This document shows, one piece after another, positions 1 to 9,900 of a stretch of 34,447 nt of DNA. The notes below the pieces were generated by a model. It saw only the letters and a program-made list of their open reading frames with translations. It was not told the origin of the DNA and searched no databases. The position numbers were made by a program, and so were the translations under genes. How positions within the stretch are numbered: position 1 is the first letter of the stretch; the number at the start of each line of letters is the position of its first letter. This stretch comes from Thermoleophilia bacterium (GTDB lineage Bacteria > Actinomycetota > Thermoleophilia > BMS3ABIN01). The DNA lies in contig JACWAD010000007.1 in assembly GCA_014874175.1 (NCBI GenBank), positions 1-34,447 on the forward strand, written 5' to 3'.

Positions 1-129
1 CAGGTTGCCAGCGTCATTCCGCCGACGATCGTCAAGGAAGAGGCGCCAGTGGAAGAGGTGGAAGAAGAAGCTGCTGCCGGGGTAGAGGCCGAAGCGGCGC
101 CGGCGACGGAAGGCGGCGAGGAATCATAA
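1..129 (+). CDS. rplY: 50S ribosomal protein L25/Ctc family, C-terminal tail (5' truncated by window)
   Basis: Frame 1 reads QVASVIPPTIVKEEAPVEEVEEEAAAGVEAEAAPATEGGEES*. The acidic Ala/Glu tail and position directly before pth-mfd match the ctc-pth-mfd order known in Firmicutes. Confidence 0.7.
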   Translation, partial: QVASVIPPTIVKEEAPVEEVEEEAAAGVEAEAAPATEGGEES

Positions 130-133
130 CGGG

Positions 134-706
134 ATGCATCTAGTTGTCGGCCTGGGCAACCCGGGCGAGGAGTATGCGTTTACCCGCCATAACGTCGGCT
201 TCATGGTTGCGGAGCGCTTCCGCCGGGTTCACGGCCTGGTGCGGCTGCGCCGGCGTTACGGCGGCCGTTACTGTGAAGGAAGCGCCGGCGGCCGCCGTGT
301 CGCCGTGCTCATGCCCTTGACATTTATGAACAGTTCCGGCGAAGCGGTTGCCGAAGCCGCCTCCTCCAAGCATATTGCCATTGTTAAAATCACCGTCATC
401 CACGATGATCTCGATTTCCCCCTCGGCGTGGTCAGGGTCAGGAGCGGGGGCGGCAGCGGCGGCCACAAGGGGCTAGAGAGCATTGCCGCCAGGCTGGGCA
501 CGCAGGGCTTTAACCGCGTCCGGGTTGGAATTGGCCGCCCCCCGGATACGGAAGCAGATGTAAGCGATTTTGTTCTTTCCCCTTTTGACCCTGATGAGGC
601 AGGTCTTGAGCCTGCTATTGACAAGGCGGTGGGATGTGTCAACGCCATTGTCCAGGAAGGAATCGAAGCGGCCATGGGGCGCTGTAACCGGCGGGAGCCG
701 GAATAA
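134..706 (+). CDS. pth: peptidyl-tRNA hydrolase
   Basis: MHLVVGLGNPGEEYAFTRHNVGFMV, PLTFMNSSGEAV and HDDLDFPLGVVRVRSGGGSGGHKGLESI are Pth signatures. Confidence 0.97.
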   Translation: MHLVVGLGNPGEEYAFTRHNVGFMVAERFRRVHGLVRLRRRYGGRYCEGSAGGRRVAVLMPLTFMNSSGEAVAEAASSKHIAIVKITVIHDDLDFPLGVVRVRSGGGSGGHKGLESIAARLGTQGFNRVRVGIGRPPDTEADVSDFVLSPFDPDEAGLEPAIDKAVGCVNAIVQEGIEAAMGRCNRREPE

Positions 707-717
707 ACAAGTTGCCC

Positions 718-773
718 GGTTTCCTGTTTTCGGTTTCCTGTTTTTGGTTAACCTCTTTTTGTTGATCTTGAAG
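718..773. repeat. degenerate heptanucleotide array between pth and mfd
   Basis: GGTTTCC TGTTTTC GGTTTCC TGTTTTT GGTTAAC CTCTTTT TGTTGAT CTTGAAG. Confidence 0.65.
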
Positions 774-781
774 TTTTTCCC

Positions 782-3700
782 ATGCCGATTACCGATTACA
801 TTTCTTCCTATGAACCGTACCGGCGGCTGGTTTCAGCGCTCATGGCAGGCGGCCAGCGGGCTTACGCGGCCCCTTCCTTCCAGGGATATTTACTGGCGGC
901 CCTGGCGGCCGACCTTAAGCCGGGGGGAACGCTGCTGGTGGCGGCTGCCGACGCGGCGGCAGCCGTGCGCCTGGCCGCGGAGCTGAAGGTTTATGCTGGC
1001 GCACTGGTCTTGCGCCTGCCGTCACGGGGTGTGGCGCGCGGCAGCGCCCTTAAGCCATCGCGACAGACGGTGGGTCTCAGGCACGAGGCGCTGGCCGGCC
1101 TCCGGGAGGGCGCGCCTTTAATCGTCGTCGCTGATATCGCCGCCCTCATGGAGCGGGAGCTTGACGCAAAGTCGTGGCCGCAGCCGTTTGCCCTGACAAC
1201 CTCTTCAGGCGCCGGTTTTGATCATGTCGTTGAGCGGCTGGCTGGGATGGGCTACGAGCGCCTGGACCAGGTCGAGGATCCGGGCCAGTTTTCGGTGCGG
1301 GGCGGCATCATTGACGTTTTTCCCACAGGCGCCGCCGCCCCCTTGCGGCTGGAGTTCTGGGGAGAGCAGCTTGAGTCGATGCGCCGCTTCTCCCCTTACA
1401 CGCAAAGGTCGCTGGCGGACGAAGAGAAAGTGACCGTTTTTGCCGCGGCTGAGCCGGGGCCGGTGGCCGGCGGCGGGCTCCTCGACGCCGAAAAAAACAT
1501 CTGGCTTTGTCGCCTGGATCCCGGCCTGGCGGCAGATTCGACTTCATCTTTTTGGGATGAGGCCTCGGATCAGCTGGGCGAAGAAAAAGCCTCCGGTTAT
1601 TATCTGCGCCCCCGGGAGCTGGAAGGGAAGCTTGCCGGCGCCCGCCTGACCCTGGAGAGCCTGCCTTCCGATCAGCCCCATCGCTTCCCGGTCTCCGGCA
1701 TTGATTTTAGCTGCCAGAAGATGGACGAGGCAGCCCGCGTTCTGGATAGCCTCATCTCTGAAGAATTCCGGGTATTTGTCTGCTTTGCCACGGAGGGAGC
1801 GGCCAGGCGCGCCGCACACGGGCTGGCGGAAAAAGCGGCGCTGCTGGCTCCGGGCCTGCGCCAGCCGGAGGGGCCGGGCGCCTGGCTTACCGTGGCGCCG
1901 CCGCCGGCGGGGTTTGTCAGCCGCGAGCTGAAACTGGCAGTGGTGCCTGAGAAGGCTCTGCTCAGGCCGGGCCGCAGCGCCCGCAGCCAGCAACTCGCCC
2001 TGGGGGGCCGTGCCGTGCTTTCCTTCCGGGAGCTGACAGGCGGCGATTTTGTTGTCCACCAGGACCACGGCATCGGCATTTTTGACTCTATCCAGACCCG
2101 GACCGTCGCCGGGGTCACCAGGGATTACCTGCTCCTGCGCTTCCGCGACGATGACCGCCTGTTCGTGCCTCAGGAGCAAATCTCGCGGGTTTCGCGCTAC
2201 GTGGGCGCCGGCGCCGGCGCTCCCCCCTTAAACAAGCTGGGAGGCCGCGCCTGGGAGCTGGCGCGCTCTCGCGCCCGCAGCGCCGCCCGCGAGATGGCCG
2301 GCGAGCTGCTTCAGCTCTACGCCCTCAGGCAAAGCCTGCCTGGACACGCCTTCGGGCCTGACAACGAGTGGCAGATGGAGCTGGAAGCGGATTTTCCTTT
2401 CACGGAAACCGATGACCAGGCTGCCGCCATTTCAGACGTCAAGGATGATATGGAAGAACCTCATCCCATGGACCGGCTTATCTGTGGCGATGTCGGCTAC
2501 GGAAAGACAGAGGTGGCGCTGAGGGCGGCGTTCAAGGCAACCTCCCAGGGCAGGCAGGTGCTGCTGCTGGCGCCGACAACCATCCTGGCCCTGCAGCACT
2601 TCAACACCTTCAGCGACCGTATTCGCAAATTTCCCATAAACGTGGAAATGATATCCCGTTTCCGGTCTGCCGCCAGGAGCCGCCGCCTCGCCGCGGATTT
2701 TCGCGAGGGCAGGATCGATATCCTGATTGGCACACACAGGCTGCTTTCCGCCGACATCCAGCCCCGCCGGCTGGGGCTGGTCATCATAGATGAAGAGCAG
2801 CGGTTTGGCGTCGGCCAGAAAGAGGCGCTCAGGCAGCTGAGGCTCAAGGTCGATGTGCTCAGCCTTTCGGCGACCCCGATTCCGCGCACGCTGCAGATGT
2901 CCCTTTCCGGGCTCCGCGACATCAGTATCATGGAAACTCCGCCACCCGGACGTAATCCGATCCGCACCTACGTCGGCGATTATGACCAGGACCTGGCCGG
3001 TGAAGCGATCAGGCGGGAGGTTGGCCGCGGCGGCCAGGTCTTTTTTCTCCACAACCGCGTCCAGACAATCGAGGCCAGAGCCAGCGAGCTTAGGGCGCTT
3101 TTCCCGCAGGTGCGGTTCCTGGTCGCCCACGGGCAGATGCCTGAAGGGCGGCTGGAGGCGGTCATGGCTGCTTTCTTGAGCCGGGAGGCGGATGTGCTGG
3201 TTTGTACCTCGATTATTGAAAGCGGTCTCGATATCCCCAGCGTAAATACCCTGATTGTGGATCACGCCCAGAGGCTGGGGCTGGCGCAACTTTACCAGAT
3301 CCGGGGACGCATCGGCCGCTCCCCCGTGCCGGCGCACGCCTACCTGTTCTACCCGGCCGGAGAGGCGCCCACGCCAGAGGCAATGGCGCGGCTCTCGACT
3401 CTTAGCGATAACACGGAGCTGGGCTCGGGATTCAGGATTGCCATGCGCGACCTGGAGATCCGCGGCGCCGGCAATCTGCTCGGCCAGGAGCAGTCGGGCC
3501 ATGTGGCTGCAGTCGGTTTTGAGATGTATTGCGATTTGATCAGAAGCGCGGTGGCGGCTTTGCAGAACAAGCCGCTGGAAGAACAACGGATAGTCAGGGT
3601 TGACATCGATGTAGACGCATTTATTCCGGCTTCCTACATTCCCTTTGAGGCAGCTAGGATTGACGTCCATCACCGCATTGCCGCCGCCTGTGACGAGGAG

Positions 3701-4039
3701 GAGCTAAAGGAGCTTCGCCTGGAGCTGGGGGACCGTTTCGGCGAGCCTCCGGACGTGGTGTATAATCTACTGGATATGCAGGTAATTCGCTTGCGCGCCG
3801 CCGTGATGGGAGCGGCTTCGGTTTCATTCCGGCGCGGCCGCCTTCAGCTCGGAGGGATAAGGCTTGACCCAGGCCAAAGGGGGGCACTGGAAGGAACGGG
3901 TCTGGAGACGGCCTTCAGCCCGCTGAGGCAGGCGCTGACGGTATGGCTCCGGGCAGAGGCGGGCGAGGGCGTTTCTGTTGTAAAACAAACACTTGATGCT
4001 ATAATTGGTAGTCTTTTTACACCTCTATCAAAGCTCTAG
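782..4039 (+). CDS. mfd: transcription-repair coupling factor Mfd
   Basis: 1085 aa; CarD-like RID (GDFVVHQDHGIGIF), helicase motifs MDRLICGDVGYGKTEVALRAAF, DEEQRFGVGQKE, SATPIPRTLQMSLSGLRDISIMETPP, QIRGRIGRS. Confidence 0.98.
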   Translation: MPITDYISSYEPYRRLVSALMAGGQRAYAAPSFQGYLLAALAADLKPGGTLLVAAADAAAAVRLAAELKVYAGALVLRLPSRGVARGSALKPSRQTVGLRHEALAGLREGAPLIVVADIAALMERELDAKSWPQPFALTTSSGAGFDHVVERLAGMGYERLDQVEDPGQFSVRGGIIDVFPTGAAAPLRLEFWGEQLESMRRFSPYTQRSLADEEKVTVFAAAEPGPVAGGGLLDAEKNIWLCRLDPGLAADSTSSFWDEASDQLGEEKASGYYLRPRELEGKLAGARLTLESLPSDQPHRFPVSGIDFSCQKMDEAARVLDSLISEEFRVFVCFATEGAARRAAHGLAEKAALLAPGLRQPEGPGAWLTVAPPPAGFVSRELKLAVVPEKALLRPGRSARSQQLALGGRAVLSFRELTGGDFVVHQDHGIGIFDSIQTRTVAGVTRDYLLLRFRDDDRLFVPQEQISRVSRYVGAGAGAPPLNKLGGRAWELARSRARSAAREMAGELLQLYALRQSLPGHAFGPDNEWQMELEADFPFTETDDQAAAISDVKDDMEEPHPMDRLICGDVGYGKTEVALRAAFKATSQGRQVLLLAPTTILALQHFNTFSDRIRKFPINVEMISRFRSAARSRRLAADFREGRIDILIGTHRLLSADIQPRRLGLVIIDEEQRFGVGQKEALRQLRLKVDVLSLSATPIPRTLQMSLSGLRDISIMETPPPGRNPIRTYVGDYDQDLAGEAIRREVGRGGQVFFLHNRVQTIEARASELRALFPQVRFLVAHGQMPEGRLEAVMAAFLSREADVLVCTSIIESGLDIPSVNTLIVDHAQRLGLAQLYQIRGRIGRSPVPAHAYLFYPAGEAPTPEAMARLSTLSDNTELGSGFRIAMRDLEIRGAGNLLGQEQSGHVAAVGFEMYCDLIRSAVAALQNKPLEEQRIVRVDIDVDAFIPASYIPFEAARIDVHHRIAAACDEEELKELRLELGDRFGEPPDVVYNLLDMQVIRLRAAVMGAASVSFRRGRLQLGGIRLDPGQRGALEGTGLETAFSPLRQALTVWLRAEAGEGVSVVKQTLDAIIGSLFTPLSKL

Positions 4040-4057
4040 CCACAGGGGAGATCATTA

Positions 4058-5122
4058 ATGTTAAAGAAACTTTTTTTTGTCGCCGTGATCCTGTCGGCGG
4101 CCATTGTTTGGGCCGGCTGCGGCGGGTTGCCGAAAAGCGCGGTGGCGGAGGTAAACGGGAAGGTAATAACCAAGGAGGACCTTGACAACAAGATCGGGGA
4201 TTTAAAGGCGCAGTACGGCTCCCAGGGAGGATTTCCCCAGCAGGGCACTCCCGAGTACACCCGGTTCGAGAAGCAGGTGGTGGACGAGCTGGTCACAGAG
4301 GAAGTCATCTGGTTCGAGGCCGACAAGATGGGGCTCACCGTCAGTGAGGGCGATGTCAACAAGCAGGTCGACCAGATCAAGCAGTCGGCCGGCGGCGAGC
4401 AGCAGTTCCAGCAGGCGCTGGCGCAGCAGAACATGTCGCTTGACCGTCTTAAGGACAACATCCGCAAGGGCCTTCTTTACCAGAAAGTATTCAACCAGGT
4501 AACCAAGAATGTTCCCCAGGTCAGCGACGCCAAGGCGCAGGCTTTCTATAATCAGAACAAGTCTGACCCGCAGTTCCAGAAGCCGGAGACGCGGCACGTG
4601 CGCCACATCCTGGTCGCCGACCAGGCTACCGCCCGGAAGATAAAGGCCCAGCTTGCCGCAGGGGCCGATTTCGCGGCGCTGGCCAAGCAGTACTCCACCG
4701 ACACCAGCACCAAGGACAAGGGAGGCGACCTGGGCGACGTCCCCAGCCAGAACAGCGGTTTTGTGCCCGAGTTCGAGCAGGCGATGGACAAGCTGGGCCC
4801 GGGCCAGATCTCTGATCCGGTGCACACCCAGTTCGGCTGGGACATCATCCAGGTGCTGTCCGTTGAGCCGGCGGGCCAGGAGACCTTTGCCCAGGCCAAG
4901 GACCAGATCAAGAGCCAGCTGCTTCAGAACAACCAGCAGCAGGCTTTCCTGAAGTGGCTTGATGGGGTCAAGAAAAATTACAGCATAACTTACGCGGACC
5001 AGTACAACCCGACGATTTCCACGCCGGCGCCGGCGGGCACGGCGCCTGCGGCCGGCGCCACTGCTCCGGCCGGCGCAGCGGCTCCGGCGCCGGCAGCCAC
5101 GACACCGGCGCCGAAGCCTTAA
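4058..5122 (+). CDS. PrsA/SurA-like peptidylprolyl isomerase lipoprotein (copy 1), Ala/Pro-rich C-terminal tail
   Basis: Lipobox-like IVWAGC; parvulin core RHVRHILVADQATARKIKAQLAAGADFAALAKQYSTDTSTKDKGGDLGD; tail TPAPAGTAPAAGATAPAGAAAPAPAATTPAPKP. Confidence 0.9.
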   Translation: MLKKLFFVAVILSAAIVWAGCGGLPKSAVAEVNGKVITKEDLDNKIGDLKAQYGSQGGFPQQGTPEYTRFEKQVVDELVTEEVIWFEADKMGLTVSEGDVNKQVDQIKQSAGGEQQFQQALAQQNMSLDRLKDNIRKGLLYQKVFNQVTKNVPQVSDAKAQAFYNQNKSDPQFQKPETRHVRHILVADQATARKIKAQLAAGADFAALAKQYSTDTSTKDKGGDLGDVPSQNSGFVPEFEQAMDKLGPGQISDPVHTQFGWDIIQVLSVEPAGQETFAQAKDQIKSQLLQNNQQQAFLKWLDGVKKNYSITYADQYNPTISTPAPAGTAPAAGATAPAGAAAPAPAATTPAPKP

Positions 5123-5151
5123 GGGGAGGCTCAAGCAGGCATCGTTCCCAG

Positions 5152-6156
5152 ATGACCGGTATTGTGTCCAGAAAGGCGTTAATAAACAAAATCGTGTTGG
5201 CGGCGCTGGCGGCGCTGGCGCTGGTCTGGGTCCTGTCCGGCTGTGGCGAAGCGGTTGTTGCCAGCGTCAACGGCCAGAACATTGCCAAGTCCGCGCTTGA
5301 CCGGGAGATCAAGTTCAGGCTGGGCTCAAAGGCGGGCGATCCGGGCTCGCAGCAGTACAAGTCTGCCGAGCAGCAGATGACCGACGTCCTGGTCGTGCAG
5401 AAAATCATCAACGCCGAGGCGCAGAAGCGGGGCATAAGCATCAGTGACGCCGAGATCAACAGCGCTTACAGCCAGGAGCAGCAGGCCACCGGCGGCGCCG
5501 ACAAGCTGAAGAGCAGGATGAGCGACGCCGGCGTCAGCAGGGACCAGCTCAACGACATGCTCCGGGACGACCTCTATTTCCAGAAGCTCTTCGCGGCGGT
5601 AACCAAAAGCGTGCCCCAGGTGACTGACGCTGAGGCGCAGGCTTACTATAACCAGCACAAAACTGACGGCACCTTCAACAAGCCGGAGACGCGGCATGTG
5701 CGCCACATCCTGGTGGCTGATCAGAAAACAGCCCAGAGCATCAAGGACCAACTTGACCGCGGCGCCGATTTCGCAGCCCTGGCCAAGAAGTATTCCACCG
5801 ATGCCAGCACCAAGGACAACGGGGGCGACCTGGGCGATTACCCCAGCCAGAACAGCGGCCTCGCTCCCGCGTTCGAGCAGGCGATGGACAAGCTGGGCCC
5901 GGGACAGACCTCCGGCCCGGTGCAAACCCAGTACGGCTGGCACATCATCCGGGTTGACTCCATCTCCCCCCCCGGGCTGCAGCCTTTTGACCAGGTCAAG
6001 GATGATCTGAAGCGCAGCCTCCTCCTGGAGCGGCAGCGCGGCGTTTTTGACAAGTGGCTGGCCGACACGCGCTCAAAGTACAAAATTAGCTATTCGCCGG
6101 GTTATGAGCCCGCCGCCACCCAGAAAGTGGGGGCCGGTTCTTCCACTCAGCCGTAG
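5152..6156 (+). CDS. PrsA/SurA-like peptidylprolyl isomerase lipoprotein (copy 2)
   Basis: Lipobox-like WVLSGC; parvulin core RHVRHILVADQKTAQSIKDQLDRGADFAALAKKYSTDASTKDNGGDLGD; close paralogue of the preceding gene. Confidence 0.9.
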   Translation: MTGIVSRKALINKIVLAALAALALVWVLSGCGEAVVASVNGQNIAKSALDREIKFRLGSKAGDPGSQQYKSAEQQMTDVLVVQKIINAEAQKRGISISDAEINSAYSQEQQATGGADKLKSRMSDAGVSRDQLNDMLRDDLYFQKLFAAVTKSVPQVTDAEAQAYYNQHKTDGTFNKPETRHVRHILVADQKTAQSIKDQLDRGADFAALAKKYSTDASTKDNGGDLGDYPSQNSGLAPAFEQAMDKLGPGQTSGPVQTQYGWHIIRVDSISPPGLQPFDQVKDDLKRSLLLERQRGVFDKWLADTRSKYKISYSPGYEPAATQKVGAGSSTQP

Positions 6157-6173
6157 CCACCGGAGGCTGAGCT

Positions 6174-7001
6174 TTGCCGGCTTCAGAACTTCCGCAAGAC
6201 TCAGAGCTCGCGGAAGCATTGCTTGAACTGGACCGGCTGGTGCGCCGCCTCAGGCGGGAGTGCCCCTGGGACCGCGAGCAGGATGTCGACGATATCGTCG
6301 GCTATGCCCTCGAAGAAACCTACGAGCTGATTGACGCTGCCCATGCCGGCGACGGCACAGCTGTTGCCGGTGAGCTGGGAGACCTTTTATTTCACATATT
6401 CTTTCTCTCGTCGTTGGCGCAGGAGCGCGGCTGGGGCGGACTTGTCCGTGTGGCGCGGTCAGTGGCGCGCAAGCTGATCCTTCGCCATCCGCATGTCTTC
6501 GCAGGCGAGCACGCCGGCTCGCCCGAGGAAGTTGTCAGGCGCTGGGAAGAAATCAAGCGCGATGACGAAGGCCGCCAGGGAATATTTCATGACGCGCCTG
6601 CCTCCCTGCCGGCGGCGCTTCTGGCCAGGCGGCTGCAGGGGCGGGCCGCTGCTGTAGGTTTCGACTGGCAGAAGCCGGAGCCGGTGATTGCCAAGATTGA
6701 TGAAGAGCTCGCCGAGCTTAAAGAGGAGCTGGCCGCCGAGCCCTCGGCAGCGAAAGGCAGGAGCAAGCGCGGCCCAGGCACCGGCGTCTATCACGAAGTC
6801 GGCGACCTCCTTTTCGCAGCTGTCAACCTGGCCCGCAAGCTTGATGTTGATCCCGAGCTTGCATTAAGAAGCGCGGCTCTCCGGTTCCAGGAGCGAGTGG
6901 AGGCAGCCGCCTCCCTGGCGGCGGCTGCCGGAGAAGATTTCAGCCACCTGCCCCAGGAGCGCCAGGAAGAGTATTACCAGCTGGCAAAACGCGGCTGGTA
7001 G
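6174..7001 (+). CDS. mazG: MazG-family nucleotide pyrophosphohydrolase (TTG start)
   Basis: CPWDREQDVDDIVGYALEETYELIDA, GELGDLLFHIFF and a second MazG-like domain with EVGDLLFAAVNLARKL. Confidence 0.93.
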   Translation: MPASELPQDSELAEALLELDRLVRRLRRECPWDREQDVDDIVGYALEETYELIDAAHAGDGTAVAGELGDLLFHIFFLSSLAQERGWGGLVRVARSVARKLILRHPHVFAGEHAGSPEEVVRRWEEIKRDDEGRQGIFHDAPASLPAALLARRLQGRAAAVGFDWQKPEPVIAKIDEELAELKEELAAEPSAAKGRSKRGPGTGVYHEVGDLLFAAVNLARKLDVDPELALRSAALRFQERVEAAASLAAAAGEDFSHLPQERQEEYYQLAKRGW

Positions 7002-8333
<1,332 letters not shown>

Positions 8334-8497
8334 CCTACCCGCAGGGAGCTGCGCCCGGCAGTTCGCGGTGAGTTCCAGGTTGCCAAACTTGATGTGCCGG
8401 GCTGTTTGTTGTCAGCTCTCCGGTGCATTGAGAACGTCTGTACGGCCTTGCCCGGCTAGGCCGGGCGGGGAGGAAATTACAGGAAGGGAGGTGTTAA

Positions 8498-8833
8498 ATG
8501 GCGGCAAGTGACATGTCGGAAGTGACAGATGCTGATTTTGACGCTGAAGTAATCCAGTCCGGCATCCCTGTTCTGGTTGATTTTTGGGCAGAATGGTGCG
8601 CACCCTGCCGGATGGTTGCTCCGGTGCTGGAGGAGTTGGCGGACGAGTTTTCAGGACGGCTGAAGGTTGTGAAACTTAATGTCGACGCCAACCGCGAGAC
8701 GGCCACGAAGTATGACATCATGAGCATACCCACGGTGATTTTGTTTAACAAAGGGGAGGTTGTCAAGCAAGTGGTTGGCGCCCTTCCCAAGGAATCCCTG
8801 ATCAGAGAGCTTGACCTGGGTGAAGAAATATAA
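8498..8833 (+). CDS. trxA: thioredoxin
   Basis: [24 protein letters not shown] (WCxPC active site) and [16 protein letters not shown] aagggaggtg before ATG. Confidence 0.96.
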   Translation: MAASDMSEVTDADFDAEVIQSGIPVLVDFWAEWCAPCRMVAPVLEELADEFSGRLKVVKLNVDANRETATKYDIMSIPTVILFNKGEVVKQVVGALPKESLIRELDLGEEI

Positions 8834-8839
8834 TAAACC

Positions 8840-8895
8840 GAGATCCGAAACGCGAAGCGTTAAATCCTTAATACGGACATCGGAGTTTGGAAAAA
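8840..8895. repeat. possible weak heptad array after trxA
   Basis: GAGATCC GAAACGC GAAGCGT TAAATCC TTAATAC GGACATC GGAGTTT GGAAAAA; periodicity weaker than at the other loci. Confidence 0.35.
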
Positions 8896-8939
8896 TAAAA
8901 AAATGAATCCAATTACAGTGTTTGCTGTTTCGTGAAAGA

Positions 8940-8983
8940 TGTGGGGCGGCGGACCGCGGGAACCGCGGGCCGCCGCCCCCACA
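8940..8983 (+). terminator. very GC-rich nested hairpin downstream of trxA (possible terminator)
   Basis: tgtggggcggcgga-ccgcgg-gaa-ccgcgg-gccgccgcccccaca: inner ccgcgg/ccgcgg stem with outer stem containing one bulged C; no clear U-tract. Confidence 0.5.
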
Positions 8984-8988
8984 AACAT

Positions 8989-9107
8989 GTTTCCAGTTTC
9001 TGGTATCTAGCTTCCGGTTAATCCGTCATCCGACATCTACCATCCACCATCCGGGCTTTCGGGTTTATCCAAAATACAGCGTCCAAAGTCCAGTATCCGG
9101 TTTCAGG
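8989..9107. repeat. degenerate heptanucleotide array, 17 in-phase units
   Basis: GTTTCCA GTTTCTG GTATCTA GCTTCCG GTTAATC CGTCATC CGACATC TACCATC CACCATC CGGGCTT TCGGGTT TATCCAA AATACAG CGTCCAA AGTCCAG TATCCGG TTTCAGG. Confidence 0.8.
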
Positions 9108-9612
9108 CATTTCGCTGCCAGGCTCCGTAGGCCGCCGCCGCCATCCACAGCAGCTTCCAGACGCCGCCTATGGCGATAACGTAATCAACAGTCGGCGATG
9201 ACAGGCCATAAACAGCAAAACCTTTCAAGAAGAAAGGAAACAGTATCCCCAGGGCGGCGCAGGCAGACGCCCAGGCAGCCAGGCGCAGGTCGCGAAAACG
9301 GCCGCTGGCGCGCGAGACAGCTTCGCCAACGCCAGCTCCCAGGCCAAAGGCGATGATTATGGCAAAAAAACTAAGAGCGGAGACAAACAAACCAAACATA
9401 AAGCCGCCGATGGCGGCGGCGGCCAGTCCGATGATGACCGTCAGGACGAGCCGGTCCGGCTTCAGCCGTACCAGGGAAGAGCGGGGCATCTTGGCGCAAT
9501 TGGGGCACTTGGCAGCCACAGGGGTCTCAACCATGCAGTCCGGACAGATAGGGGCGCCGCAGGCGCTGCAAGTAACAAGTGTCTCTACGGAAGGGTGGTT
9601 TACACAGTACAT
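9103..9612 (-). CDS. B-box-like zinc-finger membrane protein, function unknown
   Basis: MYCVNHPSVETLVTCSACGAPICPDCMVETPVAAKCPNC followed by several hydrophobic segments. Start placed at the MYC methionine (9612) because the listed upstream extension is encoded by heptad repeat. Confidence 0.75.
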   Translation of the reverse strand: MYCVNHPSVETLVTCSACGAPICPDCMVETPVAAKCPNCAKMPRSSLVRLKPDRLVLTVIIGLAAAAIGGFMFGLFVSALSFFAIIIAFGLGAGVGEAVSRASGRFRDLRLAAWASACAALGILFPFFLKGFAVYGLSSPTVDYVIAIGGVWKLLWMAAAAYGAWQRNA

Positions 9613-9627
9613 GTTAAACCGGGCATC

Positions 9628-9655
9628 GGATTTTAGATATTGGACAATGGATAAG
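9628..9655. repeat. short heptad array upstream of the B-box-like gene
   Basis: GGATTTT AGATATT GGACAAT GGATAAG. Confidence 0.5.
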
Positions 9656-9861
9656 ACCAATTCGCTCAGGAAAGGCTCCGCGAAGGGATGACGGTTGCCT
9701 AAGCCAGTTGGATGATCAGTAAATTTAATAAATCAGGAACCATAATAATTATACAACACGGTTGGTTTGCTTCAAATTCCGTGAAAGACGAGGGATTTTA
9801 TTTCCCGTCGCGGAGCCCGTGCCAGGCGTTAGCGCAGAACTCCTTCGGATGATGTAGGGTT

Positions 9862-9900
9862 TTCATGAAACATTAAACGTTCAGAGCTAAACGTTGTTTC
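9862..9900. repeat. ACGTTTAA-type heptad repeat overlapping the 3' end of the activase gene
   Basis: tgaaacattaaacgttcagagctaaacgttgtttcg; contains the activase stop codon (tta at 9873-9875). Confidence 0.65.

Noticed and set aside
2432-3673. 413-aa minus-strand ORF antisense to mfd
   Set aside because: Lies entirely within the conserved mfd helicase region; typical spurious long ORF in high-GC DNA with no recognisable motif.
8989-9107. CRISPR array
   Set aside because: Units are degenerate 7-mers with no constant repeats or spacers and no cas genes.
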